Source: an uncultured Prevotellaceae bacterium
GTDB lineage: Bacteria > Bacteroidota > Bacteroidia > Bacteroidales > Bacteroidaceae
Direction: 5' to 3'
Length of the DNA stretch: 56,581 bases
Assembly (NCBI GenBank): GCA_946406435.1
Contig: CAMJKP010000016.1
Span: forward strand, 1-56,581
Part shown: positions 37,114 through 46,162 of the stretch, in pieces
Layout: the number at the start of each line of letters is the position of its first letter
Position numbering within the stretch: position 1 is the stretch's first letter
Program-made: the position numbers and the translations under genes
The notes under the pieces: generated by a model
Told to the model about the DNA's origin: nothing
The model's database searches: none
The model's input: only the letters and a program-made list of their open reading frames with translations

Positions 37114-38435
37114 ATTCCATATTTCTTGAGTTTACTATATAGCGTAGGACGACTGATACCCAATTCCTTAGCCACCATACTGAGATTGCCATTACAACGA
37201 GCCAGGGTATTGCGTATCGTACTTTCCTCTGCCTCCTCAAGCGTCTGACTTACATCAGGTACCTGCTTTATGCTGTTAAGCGACAAATCACATGCTTGAA
37301 GCACCTTACCTTCCGACAATATAACAGCCTTCTCCATCACGTTCTGCAATTCACGGATATTACCATTCCATGCGTGTTGCGTAAGTCTTTTGACGGCATC
37401 ATCCGATATCATCTCCACACTACGCCTGTATTTCTCTGCATATTTGACAAGGAAACGCTCGGCAAGCGGAATGATATCCCCCGACCTTTCACGAAGCGGA
37501 GGCAAGTGCATCTGCATAGTGTTGATTCTATAATATAGATCCTCACGGAAACGCCCTTCACTAACCATCTGCTCCAAGTCCATATTTGTAGCACAAATAA
37601 GTCGGATATCTATCGGAATCGGCTTTTCAGAACCAACTCTCACCACAGTTCTGTTTTGCAATACACGCAATAGTTTTGCCTGTAAATGAAGCGGAATATT
37701 GCCGATTTCATCGAGGAAAAGAGTACCTCCATCAGCCAGTTCAAACTTACCCACATGGTCGGTATGGGCATCAGTAAAAGCCCCTTTCACATGGCCGAAC
37801 AATTCACTCTCGAAAAGAGTCTCAGTAATGGCTCCTGCATCAACACAAACCATAGGCTTATGCTTTCTGCTACTGGATGCGTGAATCTCGCGTGCAAGCA
37901 CATCCTTACCCGTACCATTCTCACCCGTAATGAGTATCGTAGCATCGGTAGGAGCAATCTTATCCATGACACGACGGATATCCTGCATAGCCAAAGACTC
38001 CCCCCAATACATATTCTCCCTTACCTCCGCCCTCGGTTTCTTCGTAGCCTTGGGCATAGATTCGTATGCAGCCTTAAGCGTGGCAATAAGTTTCTCATTA
38101 TCCCACGGCTTTACGATGAAATCATAGGCACCACGTTTCATTCCCTCAACAGCCAACGCAATATCAGCATAGGCAGTAAAGAGAACAATCTGCACTTCAG
38201 GATACATCTTTTTCAGCTCTGTTGTCCAGTAGAGACCTTCATTACCCGTATTGATATCGGTATAGAAGTTCATGTCAAGCAGAACCACGTCAGGCCTCAT
38301 ACTATCCATTGTCGAAACAAGAGTTTTAGGCGAGGCTATAACTCCGATTTCCGAAAAATGAGGGGCAAGCAGAATCTTCAAGGCATTGCGAATACCCTGA
38401 TTATCATCTACTACCAGTATCTTTCCTTTCTTCAT
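37110..38435 (-). CDS. NtrC-family response regulator, sigma-54 activator
   Basis: 441 residues from ATG 38435 ([11 protein letters not shown]); a TTG frame to 38474 exists but overlaps the promoter. Receiver domain: acidic D10/D11, phospho-acceptor D54 in VVLLDMNF, and K109 in FIVKPW. AAA+ domain: Walker A GENGTGKD (171-178), sigma-54 contact loop GAFTDA (218-223; the canonical loop is GAFTGA), Walker [11 protein letters not shown] (236-245). A Fis-type helix-turn-helix ends the protein ([16 protein letters not shown]). It lies downstream of the export operon, whose tolC promoter is sigma-54-type with two palindromes upstream; it is the natural candidate to bind them. Confidence 0.95.
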   Translation of the reverse strand: MKKGKILVVDDNQGIRNALKILLAPHFSEIGVIASPKTLVSTMDSMRPDVVLLDMNFYTDINTGNEGLYWTTELKKMYPEVQIVLFTAYADIALAVEGMKRGAYDFIVKPWDNEKLIATLKAAYESMPKATKKPRAEVRENMYWGESLAMQDIRRVMDKIAPTDATILITGENGTGKDVLAREIHASSSRKHKPMVCVDAGAITETLFESELFGHVKGAFTDAHTDHVGKFELADGGTLFLDEIGNIPLHLQAKLLRVLQNRTVVRVGSEKPIPIDIRLICATNMDLEQMVSEGRFREDLYYRINTMQMHLPPLRERSGDIIPLAERFLVKYAEKYRRSVEMISDDAVKRLTQHAWNGNIRELQNVMEKAVILSEGKVLQACDLSLNSIKQVPDVSQTLEEAEESTIRNTLARCNGNLSMVAKELGISRPTLYSKLKKYGI

Positions 38436-38443
38436 ATTGAGCG

Positions 38444-38475
38444 CAAAGATAATAATTTTCTGAGAAACTCCCAAG
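38444..38475 (-). promoter_or_regulatory. Promoter of the response regulator/kinase pair
   Basis: Minus strand: CTTG (38475-38472), 20 nt, TATCTTTG (38451-38444). The -7 element ends 8 nt before the ATG at 38435, predicting a nearly leaderless mRNA. It lets the regulator be made independently of the sigma-54 export operon upstream. Confidence 0.6.
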
Positions 38476-38477
38476 AA

Positions 38478-38563
38478 AAAGACCCTCTAAATCCCCCTTA
38501 AAGGGGGACTTCCTTTCGCGAATCGGCCCTCCCCCTTTAAGGGGGAGCGGGGAGAGGGTCTTT
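38478..38563. repeat. Inverted element E (CCCCCTTTAAGGGGG core) after the permease
   Basis: The left arm 38478-38509 starts AAAGACCCTCTAAATCCCCC; the right arm 38526-38563 ends GAGAGGGTCTTT. Each arm holds its own palindrome (CCCCCTTAAAGGGGG, CTCCCCCTTTAAGGGGGAG). It spans the permease stop codon to the -33 element of the regulator promoter. It could end export-operon transcripts. Confidence 0.8.
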
Positions 38564-40976
38564 ACTCTACTTTTATCGACTCCACAGGATTGCTTGATGC
38601 TGTCTGCAAACAACGGACGGCAACGACGAGATTCGTAATGACGAGAACGACGATAAAGGCGAGGGCAAATACCCACCAAGTTATCTGCATGTGATATGCA
38701 AACGTGCTGAAATACCTGTTGATTATCAGCCAGCATAATGGCGATGCAATAACAAAGCAGACAACAACGATGATTGAATACTTCAAGCAGAACATCTTTA
38801 GGATATCGTCAATCTCAGCACCAAGAACACGCCTTATGGCTATCTCTTTCTTGCGATGCTGTGTCTCAAACAGAACGAGTCCGAACACGCCCATGAGCGA
38901 GATAATGATGGCAATAATGGTAAAGATGGTAATCAGCGTTCCAATCTTTGCCTCTACCTCATATTTGCTTGCCAGTTCCTCGTCAAATATACGGAGTTCC
39001 ACATTATCAGGATCTTCGTTAGGTAGAATTTCAAGAGCCGTTTTCTTGACATAATCCATAACCTTGACTGGATCTGCCCCCTTGGTAGTTCTTAGATAGA
39101 TATGATTCAAACAGTGTCCCCTGTTGTCATTATTACCATAGATATAAAAAGCGAAATCTTTACCACTGTATTGTAACGGTAAGAAGTGGAAATCTTTACA
39201 GATGCCAGCTACCAAGGCACTATCATTCTCAGCCCCTGGTCCTAAGCCTCCAGCTGTAAAGTCATACTTCTTCTGTGTTGTCTCTGTAAAAATGATAGTT
39301 CCATTTTCTGATTTATCATCGGCTATTAAGAAATCACGACCGTCTATTATGTCTATCCCCATAAAATTAAGGAAGTTATAAGCCACAGGATAGCATACGA
39401 AGTAAATTTGCACACCATTGTTTTCATATCCCCAAACCATTCTGTACCGACTCACTATATTACCATTCGCCCAAGTAATGTCTGCAATATCAGGATTACT
39501 TTTAAGTTTGTCCATAAATGCATAATTCATACTTTCCTTCCAGCCTAATTTTCGGGGCATAGAGCCAGAAATAAGACATTGCTTATTAAATCCCATATCA
39601 TAATTCATCATATAACTTTGCTGAAGCTTTATGAACGAGGCACAGATGATAAGTCCGATGGATATGGTGAACTGTACCCCGATAAGGATATTCCTAAGCA
39701 CCTTTCCCGACCTTGAAGTACCGAAAGAACCTTTCAGCACAAAGGCTGGTTGGAACGACGTGATATAGTATGCAGGATAGAGACTACCTACCACAGCCCC
39801 TAACAGAGTTACCGAAACAGTTATGAGCAGTACCAAGCCATTCGATGCAAAGTCTATCGGTGCTATGAGCAAATCAGTCAGGGAAGACCGCTCAAACAAC
39901 AGTATGATGACGGCTGCAAGCATCAGGGCAAGAAGCACCAGTCCAACAGACTCCATGACAAAATTGCCTACAAGCGTCATCCTCGACGTTCCATACACCT
40001 TATATGTATTCACGCTCCTTATTCTTGCGGGCACAAGGGCAAAGAAGAAGTTGATGAAGTTGATCATGGCAATAATGATGATGAGAATCGCCACTGCCAA
40101 GAAGGTTATATCTGCAGTCTTATTTCCTTCTTGACTGATTGACATAGTATCATTCACATCATTACGATAATACAATTCATTGAATGGAATAAGTTTTACC
40201 TTATAGCTTTCAATCTCAAACTTTGCATCATCAGTATCTTGTCCATATCTTTCCTCTATAACAGGTTTAATAGCAATATTGGCATTTTTTTCTGCAGCCT
40301 CCTTTACATCTGCATTTTTTAGTTTCACAAAATACTTAAAACTAAACTCACTCCATTCATCAATAAATATATCACGAATATCCCATAGCATTTTTATGTT
40401 ACCAAGAGCAGATGCTTTAGGAAACTTATCCTTCCATATTGCCACAATCTCAAACTCGGCAGGTTCTTCTGGAGAATTAGAAAATTTATCTCCAATCTTC
40501 AGATTGTTCTCCTTGGCAAATTTAGCCGATACCGCAACTGTATTAGGCTTGGCAAGATCTTTGAAAGAACCTTGTTCTTCCTCAAACTTAAATAGTGCGA
40601 GAGCACCTTGAGTGAATTTCTGAATATAGGCAGTAAACTTACGAATCTTACCATCCTCTTTTATATAATGAAACTGGCCCTCATCGTCATTATCGCATTC
40701 TGCAATACCATACGACTCAACTTCTGGTACAGCACAAAGGGTTCGCTCTGCATAAGGGCGACAAGTATTCGATTGTACTCCATCACTATCACCATATACC
40801 ATAAGGAATATACGGTCACCATCTTCAACCCCCTTGTTATAACAGAATCCCCAGATAACCTGAGTGAGGATGATGTAAAAGGCGGCGAAGGCAACAGCCA
40901 TGCCGATGATATTCAGCAGGCTGCTTGCCTTATAATGCCGCAGAGTATTTATGAAATTTATGAAAATGTACTTCAT
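38562..40976 (-). CDS. ABC transporter permease, MacB/FtsX type
   Basis: An 804-residue inner-membrane protein with a duplicated MacB-like periplasmic core plus FtsX domain. The first helix is near residues 18-40, a group of helices near 280-420, a central helix near 430-450 (LRNILIGVQFTISIGLIICA), and a C-terminal FtsX block (IFTIIAIIISLMGVFGLVLF and IAIRRVLGAE) to the end. Proteins of this layout work as mechanotransmission permeases with a LolD/MacB-like ATPase. Here the ATPase (2 nt upstream), an HlyD-like adaptor and a TolC-like channel are in the same operon, indicating tripartite export. Substrate unknown. Confidence 0.9.
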   Translation of the reverse strand: MKYIFINFINTLRHYKASSLLNIIGMAVAFAAFYIILTQVIWGFCYNKGVEDGDRIFLMVYGDSDGVQSNTCRPYAERTLCAVPEVESYGIAECDNDDEGQFHYIKEDGKIRKFTAYIQKFTQGALALFKFEEEQGSFKDLAKPNTVAVSAKFAKENNLKIGDKFSNSPEEPAEFEIVAIWKDKFPKASALGNIKMLWDIRDIFIDEWSEFSFKYFVKLKNADVKEAAEKNANIAIKPVIEERYGQDTDDAKFEIESYKVKLIPFNELYYRNDVNDTMSISQEGNKTADITFLAVAILIIIIAMINFINFFFALVPARIRSVNTYKVYGTSRMTLVGNFVMESVGLVLLALMLAAVIILLFERSSLTDLLIAPIDFASNGLVLLITVSVTLLGAVVGSLYPAYYITSFQPAFVLKGSFGTSRSGKVLRNILIGVQFTISIGLIICASFIKLQQSYMMNYDMGFNKQCLISGSMPRKLGWKESMNYAFMDKLKSNPDIADITWANGNIVSRYRMVWGYENNGVQIYFVCYPVAYNFLNFMGIDIIDGRDFLIADDKSENGTIIFTETTQKKYDFTAGGLGPGAENDSALVAGICKDFHFLPLQYSGKDFAFYIYGNNDNRGHCLNHIYLRTTKGADPVKVMDYVKKTALEILPNEDPDNVELRIFDEELASKYEVEAKIGTLITIFTIIAIIISLMGVFGLVLFETQHRKKEIAIRRVLGAEIDDILKMFCLKYSIIVVVCFVIASPLCWLIINRYFSTFAYHMQITWWVFALAFIVVLVITNLVVAVRCLQTASSNPVESIKVE

Positions 40977-40978
40977 AC

Positions 40979-41659
40979 CTATAATTCGTTCTTTACATCT
41001 GATACAATCTTACCATCAAACAAATCAATTGTTCGCTGTGCAACAGCGGCATCCTTCTGTGAATGCGTCACCATTACAATTGTTGCTCCATCGTTGTTGA
41101 GTTCCTGAAGTAACTGCATCACCTCCCTACCATTCTTTGAGTCAAGATTACCAGTAGGCTCATCGGCAAGAATCAGTTTCGGACTTGCCACACAGGCACG
41201 GGCAATTGCCACACGCTGTTGCTGACCGCCTGAAAGCTGTCGGGGGAAGTGCTTGGCACGATGACTGATATTCATGCGCTTCAGCATTTCCGTCACCTTT
41301 GCCTTACGTTCTGACGCAGACACGTTAAGATAACGCAAAGGCAGTTCGATGTTATCATAAACGTTGAGTTCGTCAATAAGGTTAAAGCTCTGGAAAATAA
41401 ACCCGATATTACCCTTACGGAAGCGTGTACGTTCCTTCTCCTTCAGGTTTGCCACTTCGGTATCAGCAAACTGATATGAACCCTGTGTTGGATTATCCAG
41501 CAACCCAAGAATATTCAGCAGAGTTGACTTTCCGCATCCAGAAGGTCCCATTATGGCAACAAATTCGCCATCCTTTATTTCAAATGACACGCCATCGAGG
41601 GCTGTTGTTTCTATCTCTTCTGTTCTGAAGATCTTACTGATGTTTGATACTTTTATCAT
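40979..41659 (-). CDS. ABC transporter ATPase, LolD/MacB type
   Basis: A 226-residue cytoplasmic ATPase powering the adjacent permease. Walker [11 protein letters not shown]-loop FIFQSFNLI, signature [14 protein letters not shown], Walker [13 protein letters not shown] and H-loop VMVTHSQ are all intact. The stop is 2 nt before the permease start, so expression is tightly coupled. The LDSKNG after the D-loop is typical of the MacB/LolD group. Confidence 0.95.
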   Translation of the reverse strand: MIKVSNISKIFRTEEIETTALDGVSFEIKDGEFVAIMGPSGCGKSTLLNILGLLDNPTQGSYQFADTEVANLKEKERTRFRKGNIGFIFQSFNLIDELNVYDNIELPLRYLNVSASERKAKVTEMLKRMNISHRAKHFPRQLSGGQQQRVAIARACVASPKLILADEPTGNLDSKNGREVMQLLQELNNDGATIVMVTHSQKDAAVAQRTIDLFDGKIVSDVKNEL

Positions 41660-41673
41660 AGTCTTATAGTTTT

Positions 41674-42933
41674 TTATTGTAATTCTAAAATATCGTTGTC
41701 TCCAAAGTTGTCATAACTTGATGTTATAACCTTATCACCAGGCTCAAGTCCTTCGAGCACTTCATAGTACTGAGGATTCTGTCGCCCAATGCTGATCTCA
41801 CGCTTTACCGCTCGTTTGCCATCCCTGTCAAGAACATAGATCCACTTGCCACAAGTCTTGTTGAAGAACGAACCACGTGGAATAAGAATGGCTTTCTCCG
41901 GAGAACCCAATTGTAGATTCATATAGTAAGTCTGACCAGTACGGATATTATCAGGCATCTTACCATCAAACTTGAAATCAGCCTTGAACCTGCCATCGTG
42001 CACTTCTGGATAAACCTTTCGTAGAGTAGCCCTGAAGATTGTACCTTGTCGCTCAAATGAAGTAATGAGTCCAGGCACTACCTTATCTATATAATGCTCA
42101 TCAATCTGAGCCTCTATCTTATACGAACTCATATTACTTATCTGCCCTATCTTTGTTCCACCGCCAATATTCTCGCCAAGTACAGCATCGAGTATTCCGA
42201 GTTGACCGTCAATAGGAGCCTTGATAGTAAGGTTATCCTTACGCTTGCGTATCATCTTCATGTTGAGCTGCATATTCTCCAGACTTTCACGCATCCTCTT
42301 AACCTGAGTATTACGATAGAGACTATCCTGCACTTCCTTTTCCCTGATGAGCTGATACTTTTCCAAGGCAAGGTCGTAGTCCTCCTTTGCCTTCAAATAG
42401 TCTTCCCTTGCAATAAGCTTGTCATCATACAGGGCTTTCTGACGTAGATAAACACGTTTGAGTTGCTTTACATTCTGCTGATATTCCAGTTTTGACTGCC
42501 TTACGCTAAGCCTATCCTGCTCCATCTGTATCTGCGTGTTTCGCAGGATGTTCTCCTTCTCAGCAAGTTCCGCCTCTGAATTCAGAATCTGCAAATCAAG
42601 GTTCTCGTTGGATAGGCGCAAAATCTCGTCGCCTTTCCTTACATCCGCCCCTTCCTCTATCATTATAGCCTCGACAACGCCACCTTCCACAGGACTTATC
42701 TGCACCGTAACCATTGGTTGAACCGTACCGTTAAGACGGATATATTCATTAAACTGTCCTTCCTTTACCTCGCCTACCGTCACGGCTTCAGCCTTTACAC
42801 GCAATGTGCTGTGGTTCGTTGTCGCAATGGCAAAAACAACTATAATAATGAATATCGAGCCAAGCCACCAAGGTATAGCCTGTTTTGTAAATGCCTTTTT
42901 CCAACCTGTCTTCTTTTCTAATATCTTATCCAT
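41674..42933 (-). CDS. Periplasmic adaptor (HlyD/MacA-like membrane fusion protein)
   Basis: A 419-residue adaptor linking the inner-membrane pump to the outer-membrane channel. One N-terminal membrane helix (about 21-40), a split lipoyl domain (VEGGVVEAIMIEEGADVRKG and APIDGQLGILDAVLGE), a long alpha-hairpin coiled coil between them (about residues 105-235) and a C-terminal beta-barrel/membrane-proximal region (ILIPRGSFFNKT). The gene starts 5 nt after the tolC-like stop and ends 14 nt before the ATPase. Confidence 0.92.
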   Translation of the reverse strand: MDKILEKKTGWKKAFTKQAIPWWLGSIFIIIVVFAIATTNHSTLRVKAEAVTVGEVKEGQFNEYIRLNGTVQPMVTVQISPVEGGVVEAIMIEEGADVRKGDEILRLSNENLDLQILNSEAELAEKENILRNTQIQMEQDRLSVRQSKLEYQQNVKQLKRVYLRQKALYDDKLIAREDYLKAKEDYDLALEKYQLIREKEVQDSLYRNTQVKRMRESLENMQLNMKMIRKRKDNLTIKAPIDGQLGILDAVLGENIGGGTKIGQISNMSSYKIEAQIDEHYIDKVVPGLITSFERQGTIFRATLRKVYPEVHDGRFKADFKFDGKMPDNIRTGQTYYMNLQLGSPEKAILIPRGSFFNKTCGKWIYVLDRDGKRAVKREISIGRQNPQYYEVLEGLEPGDKVITSSYDNFGDNDILELQ

Positions 42934-42938
42934 ATTGT

Positions 42939-44294
42939 TTATTGATTGATATATGGCTCTCCTTTGAAATATCTTACGACTGAATCCTTAATACGAAGTT
43001 TCAATAGTGCACCTATACGCTCTGCCATTGCATTGAGGTAAGTCTGTGATGCTGTCTGATATTCTATGGCAGAGATAAGTCCAGCCTCATATTGCTTTGC
43101 ACTTAGTCTGAAAGCCTCTTTCTGCAGCTCCGCAAGTTTGTCGGCTTGTCTGAATGCCGCCAAGGCCCCTTGACAGTCATCTATAGCCCTTGCCACCTCA
43201 TTCTCAATATCGCGCATAGTCTGTGCATATTCAGCCTCGGCACGCACAAGGGCGTTTTTCTTTTGCTTCAGAGCTGTTCTGCGCCTCAACTGGTCGTAGA
43301 TAGGAATGTTGATTGACAACTGCAAATACTCACCGGCATTATTTCTGAATTGCTCGCTGAACGATCTCGGCTTATAGTCTTTCATTCCGGGATATGTATA
43401 ATAGGTGGTTGACCAACCTCCGTTAAATGATAGCGTAGGGAAGTATGAACCTCGTGCCATCTTCAAATCAACTTCTGCCCTTTTCTTATTCATTGATGCT
43501 ATCTCTGCTTGTGGAAGTGTTGCCTTTGCTGTTTCTGCGAGTTCGGAGTTGGAAGCCAGTGTCACAACTGGCTCCGCAATACTCCTGTCAATCTTGAGTT
43601 CATCGCCAATCGGCCAAAACATCACGTCCTTCAATGTTATCATTGCATCATTCCTCTGGTTGATAGTAGTAATGAGATGATACTGCGTTTGGGCAAGTTC
43701 ATATTCCATCTGCATTACATCGGCATGGCTCTTCTGCCCCAATTCCTCTTGACGGATAGCCTTGTCTCTTGCTGCCTGTGCCGTTTTCACCTGCTCCTGA
43801 AGTATGGTTTCAAGTTCGGTGTAATAGATGACATTACTGAATGCCTCCATCGTAGCCAGACATATCTCGTCCCTTGTCTGTTGTTCCTTACTAACTCCCA
43901 TCTTAGTCGTAATAGATGCCATCTTGACATTGTTTATCGACCTAAACCCATCAAACAATGTGATGCCAGCATTCAGGCTATATCCATTATAGAAGGTGGT
44001 CACATCATTATATGTATTGGTCTCAGGATCAAGATTTCTACCATACTGATTGTATGCGTAGGTCTGAGCCTCAATATTTGGCGTGAACATCTGCATGATT
44101 GCCTGTCGCCTCTGCCACCGTTCATCATTACGATTGACAGCCTGAATCTTCATTTTTGTCGAATTACTTACAGCATATTCCATACAATCGTGAAGCGTCA
44201 TCAATAGTTTGCCGTCCGTTTGCGCCATCGTTTGTCTTACATTGATACAAACAAGTAGCGATACTGAGATTGCAATTATATTCGTTCTTTTCAT
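42939..44294 (-). CDS. TolC-family outer-membrane efflux channel
   Basis: A 451-residue outer-membrane channel protein. The signal peptide covers residues 1-24 (ending RQTMAQ). The body shows the duplicated OEP helical repeat: long amphipathic helices around 25-230, a strand pair, then 270-440 (ARGSYFPTLSFNGGWSTTYY marks the second half). It is the first gene of the export operon; the ATG at 44294 is about 21 nt from the predicted sigma-54 start site. Likely acts with the adaptor and ABC pump as one envelope-spanning exporter. Confidence 0.93.
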   Translation of the reverse strand: MKRTNIIAISVSLLVCINVRQTMAQTDGKLLMTLHDCMEYAVSNSTKMKIQAVNRNDERWQRRQAIMQMFTPNIEAQTYAYNQYGRNLDPETNTYNDVTTFYNGYSLNAGITLFDGFRSINNVKMASITTKMGVSKEQQTRDEICLATMEAFSNVIYYTELETILQEQVKTAQAARDKAIRQEELGQKSHADVMQMEYELAQTQYHLITTINQRNDAMITLKDVMFWPIGDELKIDRSIAEPVVTLASNSELAETAKATLPQAEIASMNKKRAEVDLKMARGSYFPTLSFNGGWSTTYYTYPGMKDYKPRSFSEQFRNNAGEYLQLSINIPIYDQLRRRTALKQKKNALVRAEAEYAQTMRDIENEVARAIDDCQGALAAFRQADKLAELQKEAFRLSAKQYEAGLISAIEYQTASQTYLNAMAERIGALLKLRIKDSVVRYFKGEPYINQ

Positions 44295-44325
44295 ATTTCG
44301 TCAGAATAATATCTGATATTCTCCT

Positions 44326-44341
44326 TGCCAGATGCGTGCCA
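44326..44341 (-). promoter_or_regulatory. Sigma-54 promoter of the export operon
   Basis: Minus strand: TGGCACGCATCTGGCA. The -24 box TGGCACG is perfect; the -12 box is TGGCA against TTGCA/T; the GG-N10-GC spacing is exact. The predicted start is near 44315, 21 nt before tolC. An NtrC-type activator is encoded in the same cluster. Confidence 0.8.
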
Positions 44342-44395
44342 TAATATTTATCTTATTGATAATCACAATCTTGCAATTTTGACAAACCTATAAAG

Positions 44396-44434
44396 TGTAA
44401 AGAAACTTTACAATGCGTGTAAATATCTTTTACA
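44396..44434 (-). promoter_or_regulatory. Two tandem palindromic activator sites
   Basis: TGTAAAGAAACTTTACA (44396-44412) and TGTAAATATCTTTTACA (44418-44434) share TGTAAA...TTTACA arms and are 22 bp centre to centre, two helical turns. They lie about 89 and 111 bp before the predicted sigma-54 start, the usual place for NtrC-type enhancer sites. The AT-rich gap contains TATCAATAAGATA, loosely like an IHF site. Confidence 0.7.
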
Positions 44435-44517
44435 AAAAGAGATGCAACCTATAATGTTACACAAAAGTTCCTGAGTTTATCATTATTGGGTGAAAAAGCA
44501 GGAAATGCAGGAAAAAG

Positions 44518-44549
44518 TTTGGTTTCTCATTATTTTATTATTATCTTTG
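44518..44549 (+). promoter_or_regulatory. Promoter of the CE1-like esterase gene
   Basis: TTTG (44518-44521), 20 nt, TATCTTTG (44542-44549), full consensus match. The leader to ATG 44592 is about 37 nt. It points away from the export operon. Confidence 0.72.
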
Positions 44550-44591
44550 TAGCATAATAATTGTGTAAAAAGAAATTCTATAAACCTAAAA

Positions 44592-45692
44592 ATGAAGAAA
44601 CTATCTATTCTTGGATTAGGCTTGCTGCTATCTGCATCAAGTTTAATGGCGCAGAATGTACGCCCAGTAACAAACCTTAGAAACGGTCAGTTCCCACAAC
44701 TTACCGCTGACAATCGTGGTGTTTTCCAACTTAATGCTCCTGATGCAAAGGAGGTTATCGTGGATATAGGCGGAAAGAAGTACCCTATGAAAAAGGATGA
44801 CAAGGGCATGTGGAGTGCGACTACCGATGTTCTGATGTCAGGTATAAACTATTACTTCCTCTATGTGGATGGTGTTCAGATCAGCGACCCTGCCAGCGAG
44901 ACATTCTATGGTTGTAGCCGTATGGCAAGCTGTATCGAGGTGCCTTACGCAAAAGGTGACGTGCGCTTCGAGCTTGCTGACGTAGCTCATGGCGAAACTA
45001 CAATGCGTCGCTACTATTCTAAGAACGAGGGTGCTTGGCGCAGAATGTTCATCTATCTCCCACCATCTTATCAGAAAGACCTCTCAAAGACATATCCTGT
45101 GCTCTACATACAGCATGGCGGTGGTGAGGATGAGCGTGGTTGGGCTCTTCAGGGAAGAACAGACATCATCCTTGACAACCTCATTGCTCAGGGCAAGGCT
45201 AACGAGATGATCGTAGTAATGAGTGATGGCAACTGCAAGGACTTCATCAAAGAACTCACAGAAGAGTGCATCCCACTCGTTGAGAAGACATATCGCGTGA
45301 AGAAGGATGCTGCTAACCGTGCTATGGCAGGACTTTCAATGGGCGGTATTCAGACTCTTAACATCGCTGTGGCTAAGCCTGAGCTGTTCCAGTATGTTGG
45401 TGTCTTCAGTTCAGGTTGGTTCGCAAGACCTTTCGGCAACAACCCTCAGATGAGTGCTGACGATAACTACAAGAAACTTGCAGAGAGAAAGGATTTCTAC
45501 AACAAGCAGTTCAAGCAGTTCTATCTCACTATGGGTGGACAAGAGGATATCGCCTTCAATAACTGCAAGACTATGCGTGAAAAGTTCGATGAAATCGGCA
45601 TAAAATACAAGTATTTCGAAACTCCAGGTGGTCACACATGGCCAGTTTGGCGTGAAAGCTTGTATCAGTTCGCGCAACTGCTCTGGAAGTAA
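44592..45692 (+). CDS. Secreted carbohydrate esterase (CE1/esterase D-like) with N-terminal E-set domain
   Basis: A 366-residue enzyme with signal peptide 1-20 (ending SLMAQ). Residues about 35-120 form an immunoglobulin-like E-set domain (FQLNAPDAKEVIVDIGGKK), as in Prevotella xylan esterases. The alpha/beta-hydrolase domain follows (RRMFIYLPPSYQ, YPVLYIQHGGGEDE), with nucleophile S249 in AGLSMGG and catalytic His near 349 in GGHTWPVW. The family includes feruloyl and acetyl-xylan esterases; the exact substrate cannot be decided here. Monocistronic from its own promoter. Confidence 0.88.
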   Translation: MKKLSILGLGLLLSASSLMAQNVRPVTNLRNGQFPQLTADNRGVFQLNAPDAKEVIVDIGGKKYPMKKDDKGMWSATTDVLMSGINYYFLYVDGVQISDPASETFYGCSRMASCIEVPYAKGDVRFELADVAHGETTMRRYYSKNEGAWRRMFIYLPPSYQKDLSKTYPVLYIQHGGGEDERGWALQGRTDIILDNLIAQGKANEMIVVMSDGNCKDFIKELTEECIPLVEKTYRVKKDAANRAMAGLSMGGIQTLNIAVAKPELFQYVGVFSSGWFARPFGNNPQMSADDNYKKLAERKDFYNKQFKQFYLTMGGQEDIAFNNCKTMREKFDEIGIKYKYFETPGGHTWPVWRESLYQFAQLLWK

Positions 45693-45726
45693 ACCAACCT
45701 CTATTCGACACATTCAATACGAATGC

Positions 45727-45854
45727 GCACCTTTGGTGCTTTAACTGACAATAATTACCAATCTACGCAATCTTTTTTCCATAAATAATTATTTTTTATT
45801 GGTTTAAGATTGGCAAGATTGGTAATTATCGTCAGTTAAAAGCAGTTTACTGCT
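45727..45854 (+). repeat. Element C: gene-less element with the same end hairpins as A and B
   Basis: Left mini-hairpin GCACC-TTT-GGTGC (45727-45739); arms 45742-45774 and 45806-45838 are inverted over 33 bp with four mismatches; right mini-palindrome AGCAGT-TT-ACTGCT (45841-45854), the same 6-2-6 form as GGCAGC-TT-GCTGCC in A and B. The arm sequence (TAACTGACAATAATTACC) differs from A and B, so the ends, not the arms, define the family. It starts 34 nt after the esterase stop. Confidence 0.75.
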
Positions 45855-45912
45855 ATACCTTCTCATTAACATAATGATGAATCTTTGTTCCGGAAGGAAC
45901 AAGTCAGACAAC

Positions 45913-45966
45913 AAATTTCCCGCTATATCCCCCATTCTCACGAGCAGGGTATATAACGGGAAATTT
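45913..45966 (+). terminator. Hairpin downstream of the esterase gene
   Basis: AAATTTCCCGCTATATCCC (45913-45931) pairs with GGGTATATAACGGGAAATTT (45947-45966), about 19 pairs with one bulge. It has no clear T-run, so its role as terminator is uncertain. Confidence 0.4.
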
Positions 45967-46162
45967 ATTGTGCCTTCAGGTAAATCAATTTTTGGTTACT
46001 ATAAGAAGTGTCTGAATTCCCCCCATTAAAGGAAATAGAATATCTTTACTTATCTGTCCTTAAAATGCTATTCAGTTTTCGTTCATTAAATAAATTTGGA
46101 AATAAATGTAATATAATTATGAATTAAACCACATTTGTGTGGCTGGGGTATATCTTTATTTC

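Noticed and set aside
37686..38501. 271-codon plus-strand frame opposite the response regulator
   Set aside because: Antisense to a regulator whose domains are all intact; no support of its own.
44383..44414. Housekeeping promoter for tolC (ATTG-20 nt-TAGGTTTG)
   Set aside because: Spacing fits, but the match is weaker than the sigma-54 site and it overlaps the activator palindrome; kept only as a possible basal promoter.
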